NCBI GenBank assembly: GCA_946807835.1
Contig: OX327695.1
Span: forward strand, 25,278,501 to 25,342,500
Direction of reading: 5' to 3'
From: Ailanthus altissimus
Lineage: Eukaryota; Streptophyta; Magnoliopsida; Sapindales; Simaroubaceae
DNA: 64,000 nucleotides
Both the position numbers and the translations under genes were made by a program. Position 1 is the stretch's first letter. Every line of letters starts with the position of its first letter. The notes beneath the pieces were generated by a model, which was not told the DNA's origin, did no database searches, and worked only from the letters and a program-made list of their open reading frames with translations. Shown here one piece after another: positions 34,101 through 46,941 of the stretch.

Positions 34101-35090
34101 TGATGTATTTTCTTCTATACGTCGATGATATGTTGATCGCATGTAAGAATATAGAAGAAATACAGAAGCTCAAGAAGCAGTTGAGTGGCGAGTTTGAAAT
34201 GAAGGATTTGGGAGCAGCGAAGTGTTTTGGGTATGGATATTGTGAGGGAAAGAAGAGATGTTATTTTCTTGTCTCAATAGCGATATATAGTCAAAATTCT
34301 AGAGAAGTTTGGTATATCCAACGCGAAGGCTGTCTCTACTCATTTGTCTATCCATTTCAGACTTTCAGCAGCACAGTCGCCGACATCCGATGAGGAAAAA
34401 CTATAGATGAGCAAAGTACCGTATGCAAGCGCTGTGGGGAACATCATATATGCAATGGTTTACACAAGACCAGACATAGCACAGGCTATGAGTGTGGTGA
34501 GTAGATGCATAGCGAATCCGGAGAAGGATCACTGACTTGCAAGAAAGTAGATTTTGAGATATCTCAAGGGAACGTCGAATCACGGGTTAATGTATAAGAG
34601 GGATGAAGACAGCAATGAAATGGTAAGAGGGTACGTAGACTCAGATTATGCAGGTAATCTTGACAAGAGAAGATCATTGACAAGCTATGTATTCATAGTG
34701 TTTGGGAGTAGTGTGTGTTAGAGATCAGTTCTACAACATGTAATTGCACTATCTACCACCGAGGCAGAGTACATAGCTGTTGGTGAAGCTATCAAGGAGG
34801 CCGTGTGGTTAAAAGACATATGTGCGGAGGTATTGGCTAGTGAAGATGTGAACACCAGTGTGTTTTGTGATAGCCAGAGTGCCATACACCTAAGCAAGCA
34901 TCAAGTATTCCATGAGAGGTTAAAACACATTGATGTGAGGCTCCATTACATTCGAGAAATTGTCCAAAGTGGAGAAATTAGTCTAACAAAGATAACATCA
35001 TCTGAAAACCCTGCTAATATGTTGACTAAGCCACTACCATCGATTAAGTTCGTCCTATGCAAGGACTTAACTGGAGTCAATACTTTGTGA
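31150..35090 (+). pseudogene. Copia gag-pol, degenerate (unit 2)
   Basis: It is less decayed than the unit 1 copy. Gag starts MVIPKYEIEKFNGTNDFNLW and has a CCHC knuckle CYCCKKDGHFI (about 31840), followed by a stop. The 213-residue frame 32004-32645 covers protease-to-integrase spacer and the integrase N-terminal motifs. RTDNG has decayed to KIDNS near 32760. The integrase deletion and frameshift at about 32825 match unit 1. Reverse transcriptase YVDD is near 34120, and RNase H and the tail are open to the stop at 35088. The stop after GETMTIGL is also shared (TAG in unit 1, TAA here). Inactivation therefore began before the 26-kb duplication. Confidence 0.92.
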
Positions 35091-35159
35091 CGGTGATCGA
35101 AGATGCGAAAATGAGAGATCAAGTTGCTTTATAGATGATTTTGAATTAAAGAAGGGATT

Positions 35160-35809
35160 TGTGAGAATATTGATTGAAAATCATCAGAATATGATTTGGA
35201 GATCAAGCCAAATGCGTAAGGTGTGTATGGATCAAAGACGGATATAAAAGGAGGCGAAAAATAAAGAAGGGCGTACTAGGCGCCAGCGCTACGGGGCTCA
35301 TTCCAAAACCTAAGCTCCATGGCGCTGGAGACTGGAACAGTATCCCGAAATAAGAAAACTTTCTTATTTCGTCTCCTACTTGCTCCAAGACTCTTTAATA
35401 CGACTCCACACGTATAGGATAAACCTAGGATGCTCCAAAGCCTATATAAAGCTATCAATTGGCTTGTAAACACATCTTTGTGATCAACAAGAAATCTTAG
35501 TGATCAAGATTGAGAAATCTAAGTGATCATCAACAATCTTTGTGTTTCTTTGTGAGAGAAAATCCATAGAGTGAGAAGAGAGAGTTTTCTTTGTGATCTT
35601 TCTTGTAATATGCATACTTTGTGGTTGCCTTATGATTCATAATAAGAGAAGAGTGTGATCTTGATCTGCCGTGGACGTAAGCAAGTTGTCAAACCACGTA
35701 ATTCTTTGTATGTTCTTCTTCTACCCTTTCTCTTTATTTCTTAGTAAGTTGTTCTGCATTATTTTTTGCTTGGGAGTTTTTTGCTTGTTTGTGTGCTTCC
35801 GCTTCAACA
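35160..35809 (+). repeat. Copia 3' LTR, unit 2 (650 bp)
   Basis: It has the short version of the GC-rich block, with CATTCCAAAACCTAAGCT (near 35300) as in the unit 1 3' LTR. It ends CAACA, followed by AAGTT. Confidence 0.93.
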
Positions 35810-35903
35810 AAGTTGTTGATACTAATTCCCTAAATTTTTTAACTGATGTGGTGATAGGGTTATTTTACTACCTAAAATTAAAAATTAAAAATAAATAGGA
35901 AGA

Positions 35904-38900
35904 TGTTGGGGTAGGACTTGATCAAAGGATTTGGTCCAATGAAACTTTAACGTGTAGTAGTGCAACCATCAAGGTAGATTACTTATGTTAACAAAAGAAC
36001 GAAAATAATAAACATAAAATAAGTCACAACATCAACCACCTTAGAGCACTGCAACTACCACTCACCACTAATTGTTTGGCCTCCACTTTGGCCATCATCA
36101 TTACCATCAAAATGCCACCATCACACCCTAGAAGTGACCGCCACCTTAGCCCACAAAGAATATCATCGTTCAGGCTATAATCGCTGCTAGAAGCCACCGT
36201 TGTCTGCCATTTAGCCTATTTGTTGTGCCCACGAGTTTGTCATCGCTAACTATACTCCATTGCCTGACGACAATTTGAAAATTGGCATAGGATAATAGAA
36301 GGTGATTGTGTGTGTTATAGTAGCTAAGCGCAAGTGCACACTATTGTATCAAATAATATAGGATTTTAAGTCCAGATATCGATCCCACAAGGATTATGTG
36401 ATCTAATTCTATAAATCAAGTACTAAAATTGTACTTACTTAACTTTTATTCAGAAAATTACAATCTGAAATTTATTTAACTAATCTACTCTATCAATTAA
36501 ATTGAACAAAAGTAAAGGATAGAATTCACAAATAAAGATAATCTAGGGTTTTGACTCGTCCCCTAATATTTCATTAGACTCATTAACTACTTAGTTAATC
36601 TCTTAATACCAATTGATTGGCTTAGACACTAATCTCATCACGAGCCTCTGTCGATGATCAAGTGACTATATTACACATTCTAACAATCACTTATATATCA
36701 AATCAGAATGTAATTCATAAAGATCAAGTCTAAATTATACCATATGTGCCACTTAGGTATATGTTTATCTTATATGAAACTCATAGTTGTTACCCTATGA
36801 TCATACATCAAACTATCCGAGGCTAAACATATGAATCTCTTCGTCGAGTTCATCATGGTTCCTTAATAATTTATAATATTGGTCAGATATAATGAATGCA
36901 ATAAACATAAAATAGAATGAATCAATTATAATAATTAAGTTCATAAACTAAGAATCATTGAAATCCAACTACATACTAGGTTCACATAGTTTAACCTTAG
37001 AATAACAAATTTAGGTCATCACAAAATAAAAAGTATCAAACCAATCCATAAAGAATAGCAAAAACAAGAACATTATAATAAGAAAAGAAAAAAAATAAAC
37101 TAATTAAGAAGATGTCTTAGGTTGCTTCTCTCTCAATCTTGACTTGAAGTTTGAATATTGATCTTAAATTTTGATTTCTTAACTTTGATTTTATATTGTG
37201 AATTCTTTATTTACATTTTTTGCCTCTCTAAAGTCTGTGTATTTGACCTCAAAAGAGTGCTCTTGTTGGTATGAGAAACCTTAGGGGCGAGAGGCTTCGA
37301 ATCCAAGTTCAAATAGGAGAGTTGAAAGGGGCTTTCATACGTCACACGAGTGCCACAGTGCCAAGACCAGAAAACGTGACTTGGGAAAGCATCACCGGGT
37401 ATCGAGGCATTGGGTTGTGTGCATCGCGGCACTCAGTCATTGGCTCTGCGGCCCCTAACCCTGGTACTCGCTTTCATATTTTGAGCATAACTTTTTTATT
37501 TTACGTCCTATTCGCCTCTCGTTTATTTTTATACATCACATTTTCTGTCGTACATCTATTTATAATAAAAAAAATATAATTAAATAGCCAAATATTTATA
37601 ATTTAGAAAAAAATAAAAAATTTGGGTATAAATCATACTAATGCTTTTACACCCATATTAGAAGGTTGTATGGCATGAAAAAGAAAAGAAGGAATTAAGG
37701 CTCTACTGAATGTTTTCACTAAAGCTCCATTTATTTTTTTAAAAATCTATTTTTGGCTAGTATTTATTCAACATTTTATAGATAGACCTTAACAGATCAT
37801 TAGCCTTCTACAAATCTGAAGAATTAAGGCTAAGAACCATAGATCTGAGGATAGTGGTCCAAGGATTCAAGGTTGAGAACTATGGGATCAAGGACAAAAA
37901 TCTGAGAAGCTAGGGATTAAGAAGGAAAGTTTGCATCAAGGCCAAGAATTGAGAACAAAAGTCTACATTGAGGCCAAGGATTGAGAATAAAAGTCTACAT
38001 CATGGTTGCCTAAGTCCTCATCGAGATCGCCTAAGTCTTCATCAAGGTTGCATAAAGTCCTTACTTAGGCTGTATAAATCTTCAACACTTGAGCAAGTTA
38101 AAATTAGGACATATTTGTAAAGACCTCTTTAAGCTTTTTGGGTAATGCACAAGCCTAAAAGTGAGGGCATATCATTGAAGACCTTTTTGGTGAACTTCAG
38201 TTAAGTTTTCCTCGGTTAATTGTTCAAAGAGCCCATGTGATACTTAGCTAAGTTTTCCTCTGTCCACTACTTGATAAGCCCATTTGATACTTTCAAGCTA
38301 AGTTCCCAAGCAACAAACTATATGAGCTTGATTTGAGCTTAAGGTTTGAGTAGGTCAATGATTCACACTACTCGAGCACTCTAAGACATACCCAAAATTT
38401 TGCTCATACTACTATAAAGTATTAAGTATCAATTAATTAATACTGAAAATTAGGGGACTCGTGTTCCTTCCTAGATTTTAGCATAGCCTAATTTATTATA
38501 AGGCCAAAAAAAGTCCTAAACAAGTAATAAAGAGCTATTATATTTTAGTCTGACTCTAAATTAAAGTCTCTGGCAAATCAGAAAACTACTACCCTTATTT
38601 TGGTAAGACTCTATTAAAGAAATCGTAATTGGGAAAGTTTGTTATATCATAATTTGACTCAAATTCTACGATTCCAATGCTCCTGCTATCCTTTAAATAG
38701 GATAGCTAAAAAAATAAAAAAGACATCTTAAAAAGAAGAGGCATCCAATAAATCCACAATCTCTCCCCTCTAAGCTCAACACTTTTTTTCTATAATTTAT
38801 ATTTCATTTGTAAAGGCTTTACTTTCATGTATCTCTACCATAAAATTATTATTCAATAATGTCATATAAGTCATCTCATTAAACATAGTAAGGTGGGCAT

Positions 38901-39039
38901 AAGCTCGAATTGAACTGAACCACTATAAATTCTTTATCTTACTGCATTTTTATTTTTATTTTTGTTAATCTCTACTTTGTTCTCATCAACCAATAGATTA
39001 ACTTGTTGACTTCAAGATGACCAAATTTTAGGGTTAACA
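35904..39039 (+). repeat. 3' LTR of the gypsy-like element (copy 7 of 9, with insertion)
   Basis: Starts TGTTGGGGTAGG and ends GGGTTAACA. It is interrupted by the same 1.4-kb element as unit 1 (36303-37656). The 94 bp before it (35810-35903) are the internal remnant and purine tract. Confidence 0.6.
36303..37656. mobile_element. Unclassified 1.35-kb insertion with 9-bp target duplication (unit 2)
   Basis: Flanked by AATAGAAGG (36294-36302) and ATTAGAAGG (37657-37665), identical to the unit 1 flanks. It is therefore the duplicated copy. It differs by small indels and substitutions, and its open frames (37211-37432 minus, 37271-37579 plus) are not preserved relative to unit 1. Confidence 0.6.
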
Positions 39040-39654
39040 TGATATTATATCCCAACATCAAGCTAAAAGAGAAGAATTAAAAAGTAGTAGAACATAAATT
39101 ATGAGTTATGGAGCAACTAAATCTTCGATGTCAATTCCTAACCATAAGAGCCTTATTACGTGGAAAAGTAACAATAGAAGTCTCTAAACTAGCGTGTTGG
39201 CATTACATATATCTTGACTCATGTAAATGTCAAAAGTTATTAACTTGACGACCCCTTCAACGATTTGACACTTCAGTCTTCATAGACCTATAATTACATG
39301 CCTTTCTGATACCGACAAGAATAAGATTATTATTTGCTTTACTTGTTTACTTTGGTTGCCATACTTTCTCCAGCATCCAATCCTCAACTTGCAAGTTCAA
39401 TTTTAGTTTATTGACAACTTGCATTAATGATCAAACTCACCAATATTGTGAAACAATAGATGAAGAACAAGGAACCTCAAGTGGGAAGTGTATATACGAA
39501 AAAACCTTGTATTTAGATAAAGTGCTTATGGAAATATCAACAATATAATTTAGACTAATATCGTCAATTAACATTTATGGAAATATCAACAATATAACTT
39601 ATACTAATACTGTTAGCTTGTTAACCACTTATTTATAATAGAGCGACATAACTA
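39040..39654 (+). repeat. Glucosyltransferase upstream-region relic (before relic B, unit 2)
   Basis: This is the counterpart of 13362-13974, with TTGACTCATGTAAATGTC near 39216. No coding content. Confidence 0.5.
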
Positions 39655-39917
39655 TTTTCAAGATAGGAAAAGAATGTGATGATATATAAGATTGTTTATC
39701 AAATGGTTTCATGAGGCCTTGCAAGAAGGATTTAGTGGTCCCCATGTGACCATCTCAAATTAATATCCTCAGTGTACATTTTTATTAGCTGATTTTTTTT
39801 TTTTATTACAACTTAACTTAGACTAGTATTGTCAATGGAGTTCTCATGATTGCATGGATACTCTATGCAGATTAAAATACGAATATCTGGGAAATTATTG
39901 CATGTATTTTACTTGTG
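39655..39917 (+). pseudogene. UDP-glucosyltransferase relic B, unit 2 copy
   Basis: This decayed PSPG-region stub has the shared TGA at 39747-39749. It differs from relic B by scattered substitutions. Glucosyltransferase similarity ends where antisense gypsy sequence starts, at about 39918. Confidence 0.75.
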
Positions 39918-41844
39918 TAGAATACTAAATGTTGCTACCTTCCTTCTTCTTCAAAATGTATTGCACTTACTGTCAATTTGGACATTACCAAATACAAGTA
40001 TAGAGTCTCTTGCGATGCTGGTGGAGATTGGATTGAAGGTTATGCTAGATATTCTTTCTATAAATGCTTCATTTGTCTCTTCTGGTCTCTATAGTGGTCT
40101 ATCTCTTTTTTTGATTATTTCGAAGAAAGGTCGACATCGGTCAGACATCTTGGAGATTAACCGATTGGAAGTGGATATCCTTCTTATTTATATTTATACA
40201 TACTTTGGTGTTTGTGGGATTGTTGTATTTCTATGCAACACGCCTATTATATGTTGGTTCACCATTGCTCGAGCAACTATTGCTTCCTCTGCCTATATAG
40301 CTGACCTTCTATTTTCTTGCGGCCCTTCTATTATGGAAAGCATTATGACGTCATTTTACGTGCACATGGAGTCATATAAAGATCCATGTATTGCATCCAG
40401 AGCTTTAAGTACTAAGTCTTTTGCTTTCGTTTCTTTTCTAGCCATAGTTTTTTTTTTTTTTTTGAAGGATTCGTGTTAGCTTTCTCTAGTTCTTAGTTCT
40501 GATTTTAGCTGTAACTATCTGAGGAATCCATTCCTCATTAAAGTGTTAATTTGCCTCTTTAGTGATGGGCATGTAGACAATTCCTGCCTTTTTTACATTG
40601 TGGAACGGGCACATCTTGTTTTGGTCTCTTAAGTGGTTTGGAATCTCAACTGGTCTTGGCTCTTTGAATATCTCGTGATCCTTATACTTTAACCAAATTT
40701 TCTCAGCAAGTATATTAATTAAGATAAAGTGTTTAAAGACTTTAGGTCTTTTGTCTCTCGAACACTTTTTCTGTAATGAAAGGTCTTTTTTTTTGTCCTT
40801 TATTGTGGGATGGTTGGTCTTTCTTCAGGGTGATTATAACTGAGGTCTTTTTTATTATCAAGGTTGAATCCTCTTCTTGATAGATTCAATGTTCTGACTT
40901 CTAATTTAACAGTTCAAAAAATGTAAAGTTCTTTTGAACCAAGTAATAGTAATAGTAATAAGCAATGAAGCTTTATAAGCATATGCTGCTATTTCGAGTC
41001 ATAGCTTTGAATCTATTTAAAAAGTTCCTAATTGATTCATTACTTGCTTATCTCATGAGGAATAATTCTAACGTAGTCTTCTTCTTTTTTATTTTGGATG
41101 TATTATGCAATAAAGGCTGTGGCAATTTTCTTAAAAGAAAAGATAGAGTTCTCTTTCAAATACTGGGACCAATTTTGGGTTGCTCCCTTGAGGCTGAAAT
41201 GCAAGATTATGCACATTAGGGCTTCATCATACCTGTGTATAATCATCTTCTCGTTGAAGTGGAAGATGTGTCTTTAAGGTTCCCTCACCCATCATAAGAA
41301 GTAAATTTAGCAATACAAACTTCTTTTATTTTTTTGGTTTCATTATCTTATCTGTGAAAGGGTTTTGGTTAGCCTTCCTTGGCAGGGAAAGTGTGTCCTC
41401 ATGCCTTTTGCTCTTGGGCCCTTCCCGTATAGTTCTTTTATCTTCTTTAGAATAGAGGCTTTAAACTCTTATTTTTTTGTTAAATAGCTTTACTAGTATT
41501 GCCACCTCTAGTTCCTAAGGTGGATGTATAGCTTTCTTTCTTCCAATATTGTCAGATAATTATTGAGGATTCCCTATTTGTGTATCTCAAGGTAGAAGCT
41601 CTTTATAGTCTTCCACAAGCCTCTTCCAATCTCCAAAGCTTTCAGGCAACTACAGAGCTTCTTGTTTTCCTTCTCTGACTTTTTTAGCTCATTCAATATG
41701 TTTGCTAAAATTCCTAGCATAATTATGGAAGCATTATTCCCATTTATGTCAACATTAAGAAAGGCAAGGCTTCTTTATTCACTAGTTCCAGTTTCAGTTG
41801 ATCGTGTATTGTTGCTTCCTATTATGATTTTCAACTCCCTTTAA
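39918..41844 (-). pseudogene. Antisense Ty3/gypsy gag-protease relic (unit 2)
   Basis: This is a collinear copy of 14246-16140, a few percent diverged, with a longer T-run near 40449 that truncates the plus-strand open frame. The same minus-strand gag-like phrases can be read. It is non-functional. Confidence 0.45.
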
Positions 41845-44184
41845 AATTGACCTTTTCGAGATTTTCACAAATGGCACCACTAAAAGCACCATATCTAGAA
41901 CTCTCCAAAAATTATGTCTTAACCATTGTTGATCGCCTTGAATTACAGTAACAAAATACTATCATCCTACAAAAAAAAGCACTTTGATGCTTAAGTCGGT
42001 AGCTATCTAATAGACACGTGATGTGTGTAAGAGTACTCCCAATTAAGAGAATAATGCTTTATATTCTTCTTAGTCTATTCAAAGTTATAATGCTTAATTT
42101 CTCAATGCCTTATAGCCTGTTATGCATGTCTTTTATAATGCTAATATGAGAGTTTGAATCATATGAAACATAATCTTTTTTATGTTAAGATGATCCTCAT
42201 CACAATGTGATCATCTTATCATTACGTGATCATATGATAACATAATAATCTTCATCAGATAAAGTTTAAAGGTTAATAGAACTCGATCAAATTAAATAAA
42301 AAATATAATGAAATAAAGAGGAAGAAACGGGTTAATACTCTTTTACCTTTTATAGCCATTTTGGCTTTTTACTTTTCTTAGGTTTCACAAAAATGGTTCG
42401 GTCCATCCCTTTTTTTTTTGTCCAGACTTGATTTTTGGACCATTTGGCTTTAATGGGCTTGGTTTATTTTTATTTGGGCCCAGTTTTACCCTTCAAAAGC
42501 TATAGGCTCTGTTATTAAGTGGAGTGGATTATTGAGCTTATTAATAATAGGCCCAATATATTAAAATATATATGGTAGACTATTTGAACCCATAAGTTTT
42601 TTTTGAAAGGTTATTTTTTTTTATAAAATCAAGGAAATTTTGATTTTAAAATTTTATTCTATGTTTTTTTTTAAGGATACTCTACAAACCTTTTAATATA
42701 CCCTAAAAAAATACTAATATAGCTGTGTAAGTTATGATTATTATGGAGAATGGTGGTTAAAAGTTATGTAAAAGATAATTTTGAATCAAGCCATGGAAGA
42801 AGAATTGACATAGAGTCAAGAGTAAGGCAAAAGAATGAAGATAAAATTGAAGTTAAAGCTTAACAATTAGAAGTTGAATTTAGGTCTGAGTATCGCAACA
42901 CTGCGTTTTAAGTGTTGCGACACTCAATCAAAACCTTTAATGTAGTGGCACTTGGAAGAGAGTGTTGCGGCACTCGATTTTGGAGAATAAGCGCTGCACT
43001 TTGGTTGAAAGAGAATCTTTTATCGCTGGATTTGTTGCAGAAGAATTCTTCCTATTCTAATCACTGCCATCTCATGAATTGGATTTGAAATGAGTAGTCT
43101 TGATTCGATGTTAGCTACATACCTAAAGTCTTGAAAAGGTAAGAACTACAAGAAGAAGCCAAGTCAAGCCTGAGGCTAAGAAAAGCGAGCTCAAGATCCG
43201 TTCTTCGACAATCAAGGAAATTCGAAAACAAGCCAACAATACAAGGTTTTGGTACTTTGATCACATTTCGATCTTAGGAAGAGAAAGCAAGGGATGTTAA
43301 ACTTAAACAAAAAAGAATGCCATTTAGAGCATTTTAATTTCCCACCATCTACCCAATTGACCTATTCGATTGATTAAATAGACCGTTTGAGCATTGCAGT
43401 GCTAGTGTGAATATCATTTTTGCGAGTTTTCCTACTTTAGTTAGTTTAAACTTCTTTTTTTTATACAACTTAGAGAGAATAAATAGCCTTTATTTTGACT
43501 AGAAAAAATATTATCAAAATAAAAGAGTATTCATTGTCATCTCGAGAGAGAGATCATTATTATTTGTAATTCAACAAAAAAGAGTCTAGGATCTTAATCC
43601 ATAGATGTAGCAATTACCAAATTACATAAATTTTTTCTTATGTGCTTTAATTGTGTTTGTTTTTCTTCATTGATATTTTCTATTCTATATTCTCTATTAC
43701 TTATGGTTGAAAAATCTTAATAATTATTTCCGTTGCAATTCTTAAACTAAATAAAAAATTTCATGTATTATGTTAATAAAATTGTGATAAATATAAAATA
43801 TCAAAATAAAAAAAATCATGATTAATTTAAATGTAGAGACTAATACTGTTGCAACTAATGCTAGCACCACTCATACCCTAAATTCCTAATTATTCTTTCA
43901 TTATTGCATATTACGTCATACTTAAGAGCACATCATTTTTAGATTGTAATGAAATGAAATTTTATTTAAACAGGAGTTGTAGTTGCTATGTAGATTTATG
44001 GGTGTACTATAATGGAATATGATCTTAATAGTAGTAAATTTCTATATCTTGTGATGTTACGCATAAAAAGATGAAAAAAAAATATAAAAAAATTATCCAT
44101 GCAATTATGCAGTAGTTTAAAGATAACAAGTGAAACGAAGTAATGGAAAAAGATGAGAATCAAAGTTTAATGTTAAGAAGAGTC
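41845..44184 (-). repeat. Degenerate LTR-like and AT-rich repeat DNA (unit 2)
   Basis: Nearly identical to 16141-18480: I see only about three differences over the 3 kb reaching 44915. The primer-site-like motif is at 41861-41879 on the minus strand. No gene. Confidence 0.4.
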
Positions 44185-44915
44185 GGCGTATAGAGTTAAA
44201 TTGTATAAACATTTTAACAATGAATGATGCTTTGTTTGTTCACACCTACGTTATGTTGGTCTACCGCTGCTTTACTCGTCCATAGATTGGCGCATTTTAC
44301 TGTAAAGAGAGGGATGGGCAGAAGATCAATGAAGCGAGGAGACAACGAAAACCAATACTCATCCAATATAACTGCCAATTACAATAGACTTGGACTGAGC
44401 AATTGATGTGAAGACCTCAGGTCGCTTTTGAGAGGGCTGGACCCGTATAGCATGGGTAACTTAATGCGTAGGTGATGTTGATACTATAGTTCTTGTTCAT
44501 ATGGAGGGATCTTGGAAGACTAGAAGTTCTGTACGTTGCCTGGCCAGCTTCACACGTAAAAGTTATATGGACTATTTGACTCTTGTAAATGCCAGTCGGC
44601 AGGCGCTACATATAAGTCAACTTCCTCGACTTTTATGCTGTAACACTCAGTGACCCCTTCACATTCATGTGGTTTTGTGGTTTCTATCATTCTATCTCTA
44701 TTGTGTTGTCTATGTTTAATTGGATAGAAAGGAGAGTAGAAAGGAAAATAATTCTCATTTTTATAAAGATTTATTTATTTAGCTGACAATTTTAATAAAG
44801 AATGGAGATTAAGAAACCATTGTTCCTTAAAATTGAGAAATTAGGATTTCTCTTTAATTCACTCATTTGTTAAATTATTATATTTATTCTCTTTCTAAAA
44901 TATTAAAAAATAAAT

Positions 44916-44945
44916 TGTACGTTGCCTGGCCAGCTTCACACGTAA
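44916..44945 (+). other. 30-bp templated filler at a rearrangement junction
   Basis: These 30 bases are an exact copy of 44530-44559 (unit 1: 18824-18853), placed 386 bp downstream of their source. They sit between sequence matching unit 1 up to about 19210 and sequence matching unit 1 from about 19435. The intervening 225 bp of unit 1 are missing. The left side is almost identical to unit 1; the right side is more than 10% diverged. Confidence 0.85.
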
Positions 44946-45772
44946 TTTGTAACTCTATTTCTTAAATTTAGAATCTCTCAATAAGACCGAGACCTAAATA
45001 TTAGAACTTGGCAGGTGGTGCACTTGCCCACTTGAATTTTCACATAAACTTGTGAACTCAAAACTTGATCTTCTAAAGTTAGGACTCTACGTAAAGATCT
45101 AAGACCCAACACTATGACTAAGGGTCTTGTCTTCTCTAAACTCCAATTGTTCTCAAGTGGTTCCTTAAATTTGGGATACAGTTTTAAACCCTACCTCTTA
45201 ACACAATAAACCAAGATAGGGGAGGGGATAAAATAATTTTATATTATTATTTAAGTTTTTGTTTTATAATATTTATTTAAATATTTCAAAGTTAGAAAAG
45301 AATTTTTAAATTATATAATTAAATACTCTACAAAATATGAAAAACACTCTAAACTACTTTTACAATTTACTTCTAAGCACTTAAATGCTTTTTTTTAGAG
45401 TGTTTTATAATTTATTTCCAAAACTTAACAGTTTTTTTTAGTACGAATAACAAAACTAGGATAAAATATTTTGTTAAAATCATTCTCAATACAATCTAAA
45501 TTAACTTATATTTAGAAATAAATTAATTCTAATTTAAAATTTTTATTAAAATTAAATAAAAAGCTTAAGTTAAAGAGTAATTTTGTCCAAATGAAATATT
45601 ATTAATTCTTCACAATAACTGATTCTATGTTCTAATCAAACAATAAAATTATTTTCATCTCTCATTTATTTTCTATTTCCGTTCTCTTTTTCTTTCCATT
45701 CTTCAAATCAAATACAACTTAAGGTTAAAACTTAGCACCACGTATCACTTCTGTTGCTACCTTTATTTAACA

Positions 45773-46547
45773 GAAAATATCTAAAATAGCTACTTTTAAA
45801 ATGTTGTAAACTTTTATAGTTAAAAACTATTTGACAAATTTTAATTAGCCAAGAAGACAATGAATGAATGAAATTATTCTTATGAATAATATAACTCAAA
45901 AAAATATTTGTAATTGAACTACAAAATCAACAAAAAATATTATTGTTGTCTAAATAGATTTGAAAAATATTTTATAGATTAAAAATAAGTAATTTTGTGC
46001 ATCAATGTACAAAAATTGTATGAAAATAATAAAAAATAATAAAATCGGGGACAAAAATAATGGACAAAGCTAGAATTCCTTGCACCTCACACGACGCTTC
46101 ATGTGCATGGCATGGCACAAGTTGAGGCCTTGCACCACGCCCCACGCGTGAGGTGTGGCGCGAGACCCCAACTCGCACAACGCCTCGCGCTCGAGGTGTG
46201 ACACGAGTTTGTGCAAGTTGGACGCGAGGAGAGTGTGAGACCTATCGACCTTAGCCTTCTTCTTCAAAGGTTTTTGCCAAATTTTCCTTTTTTAAAAAAG
46301 TTTTTTAGTTATTTTTAGTTAAATTTATTAAATTTTAACTTATTTTACTCTAACTTATTTATTGTAATTAATTCCAAAATATGTTTTGAATCAAAATTTC
46401 AAATAATTTGCGAGAAAGAGATACGAAAATACTTCAAAGGTAAAATAATACGAAAATTAGATATATAATCAATAAAATTCATATATTTATTTTATGACTA
46501 AAATAAATTTCTGTGTTAAAAAAAGTGGTTACTTTTGAACATTTTCG
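45773..46547. mobile_element. Mutator-like non-autonomous element, 775 bp
   Basis: Imperfect inverted ends are GAAAATATCTAAAATAGC and, at the right end on the opposite strand, CGAAAATGTTCAAAAGTAAC. The 9-bp target duplications are TATTTAACA (45764-45772) and TATTTAATT (46548-46556, two mismatches). The unit 1 empty site TATTTAACAAACATTTT is at about 19813. The core at 46075-46255 is strikingly GC-rich, with repeated CTCGCGC, CACGCG and GAGGTGTG phrases. No transposase is present. Confidence 0.75.
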
Positions 46548-46823
46548 TATTTAATTAACATTTTAGCAACTTGCATCAATTATGAAACTCTCAACTCCGA
46601 GAAATAATTGACCGAAAGTGATCTGGCAATATCACAAAGCATTGCATTTTGATAAGGATTTACCATCCTCCATCCCAGCATTAAATGGAGTCAAGATTGG
46701 TTTACAGAAATATTTAAAAGCTTTTTGTTTTTTAGTATTTACTTGCTTAGAGATAGAATTAAATATCTATGAAATTATCAACAAATAGTGAAATTATATG
46801 TACGAGAAGTATGCCTAAATGCC

Positions 46824-46831
46824 TATAAATA
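46824..46831 (+). promoter_or_regulatory. TATA box (TATAAATA) of gene 2
   Basis: A canonical TATAAATA 118 bp upstream of the ATG at 46942. The same site in gene 1 is TACAAATA. Confidence 0.65.
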
Positions 46832-46941
46832 CACTAGCAAACTTGTGCATGCAACAGGTATAATTTAAACTTACTCTAGCAATACATACCACTGCCTTTT
46901 CAAAATCAAATCTCATTTGGTTAAAAATTAAGTCTCTCGCG

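Larger units (their letters stand above)
30359..35809 (+). mobile_element. Ty1/copia LTR retrotransposon, inactive (unit 2)
   Basis: It has the same insertion site and AAGTT duplication (30354-30358 and 35810-35814) as the unit 1 element, so it is the duplicated copy. LTRs lie at 30359-31117 and 35160-35809. An intact primer site TGGTATCAGAGC (31121-31132) is complementary to the 3' end of initiator tRNA-Met. A purine tract precedes the right LTR. It differs from unit 1 by several percent. Confidence 0.95.
44185..46941 (+). promoter_or_regulatory. Upstream region of glucosyltransferase gene 2
   Basis: The proximal 380 bp (46560-46941) match gene 1. Further up, a Mutator-like element (45773-46547) and about 440 bp of AT-rich DNA (45183-45620), both absent from unit 1, push the shared upstream block (44430-44700, TTGACTCTTGTAAATGCC near 44578) about 1 kb farther from the gene. 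A 30-bp filler at 44916 marks a rearrangement. The two genes may therefore be regulated differently. Confidence 0.5.

Noticed and set aside
45183..45620. Mobile insertion of about 440 bp in unit 2
   Set aside because: Absent from unit 1, but I could not find matching flanking duplications or inverted ends, so it may equally be a deletion in unit 1.
46070..46267. 65-residue minus-strand frame in the GC-rich core at 46.1 kb
   Set aside because: Lies wholly within a Mutator-like element, is repetitive and absent from unit 1; no protein family recognised.
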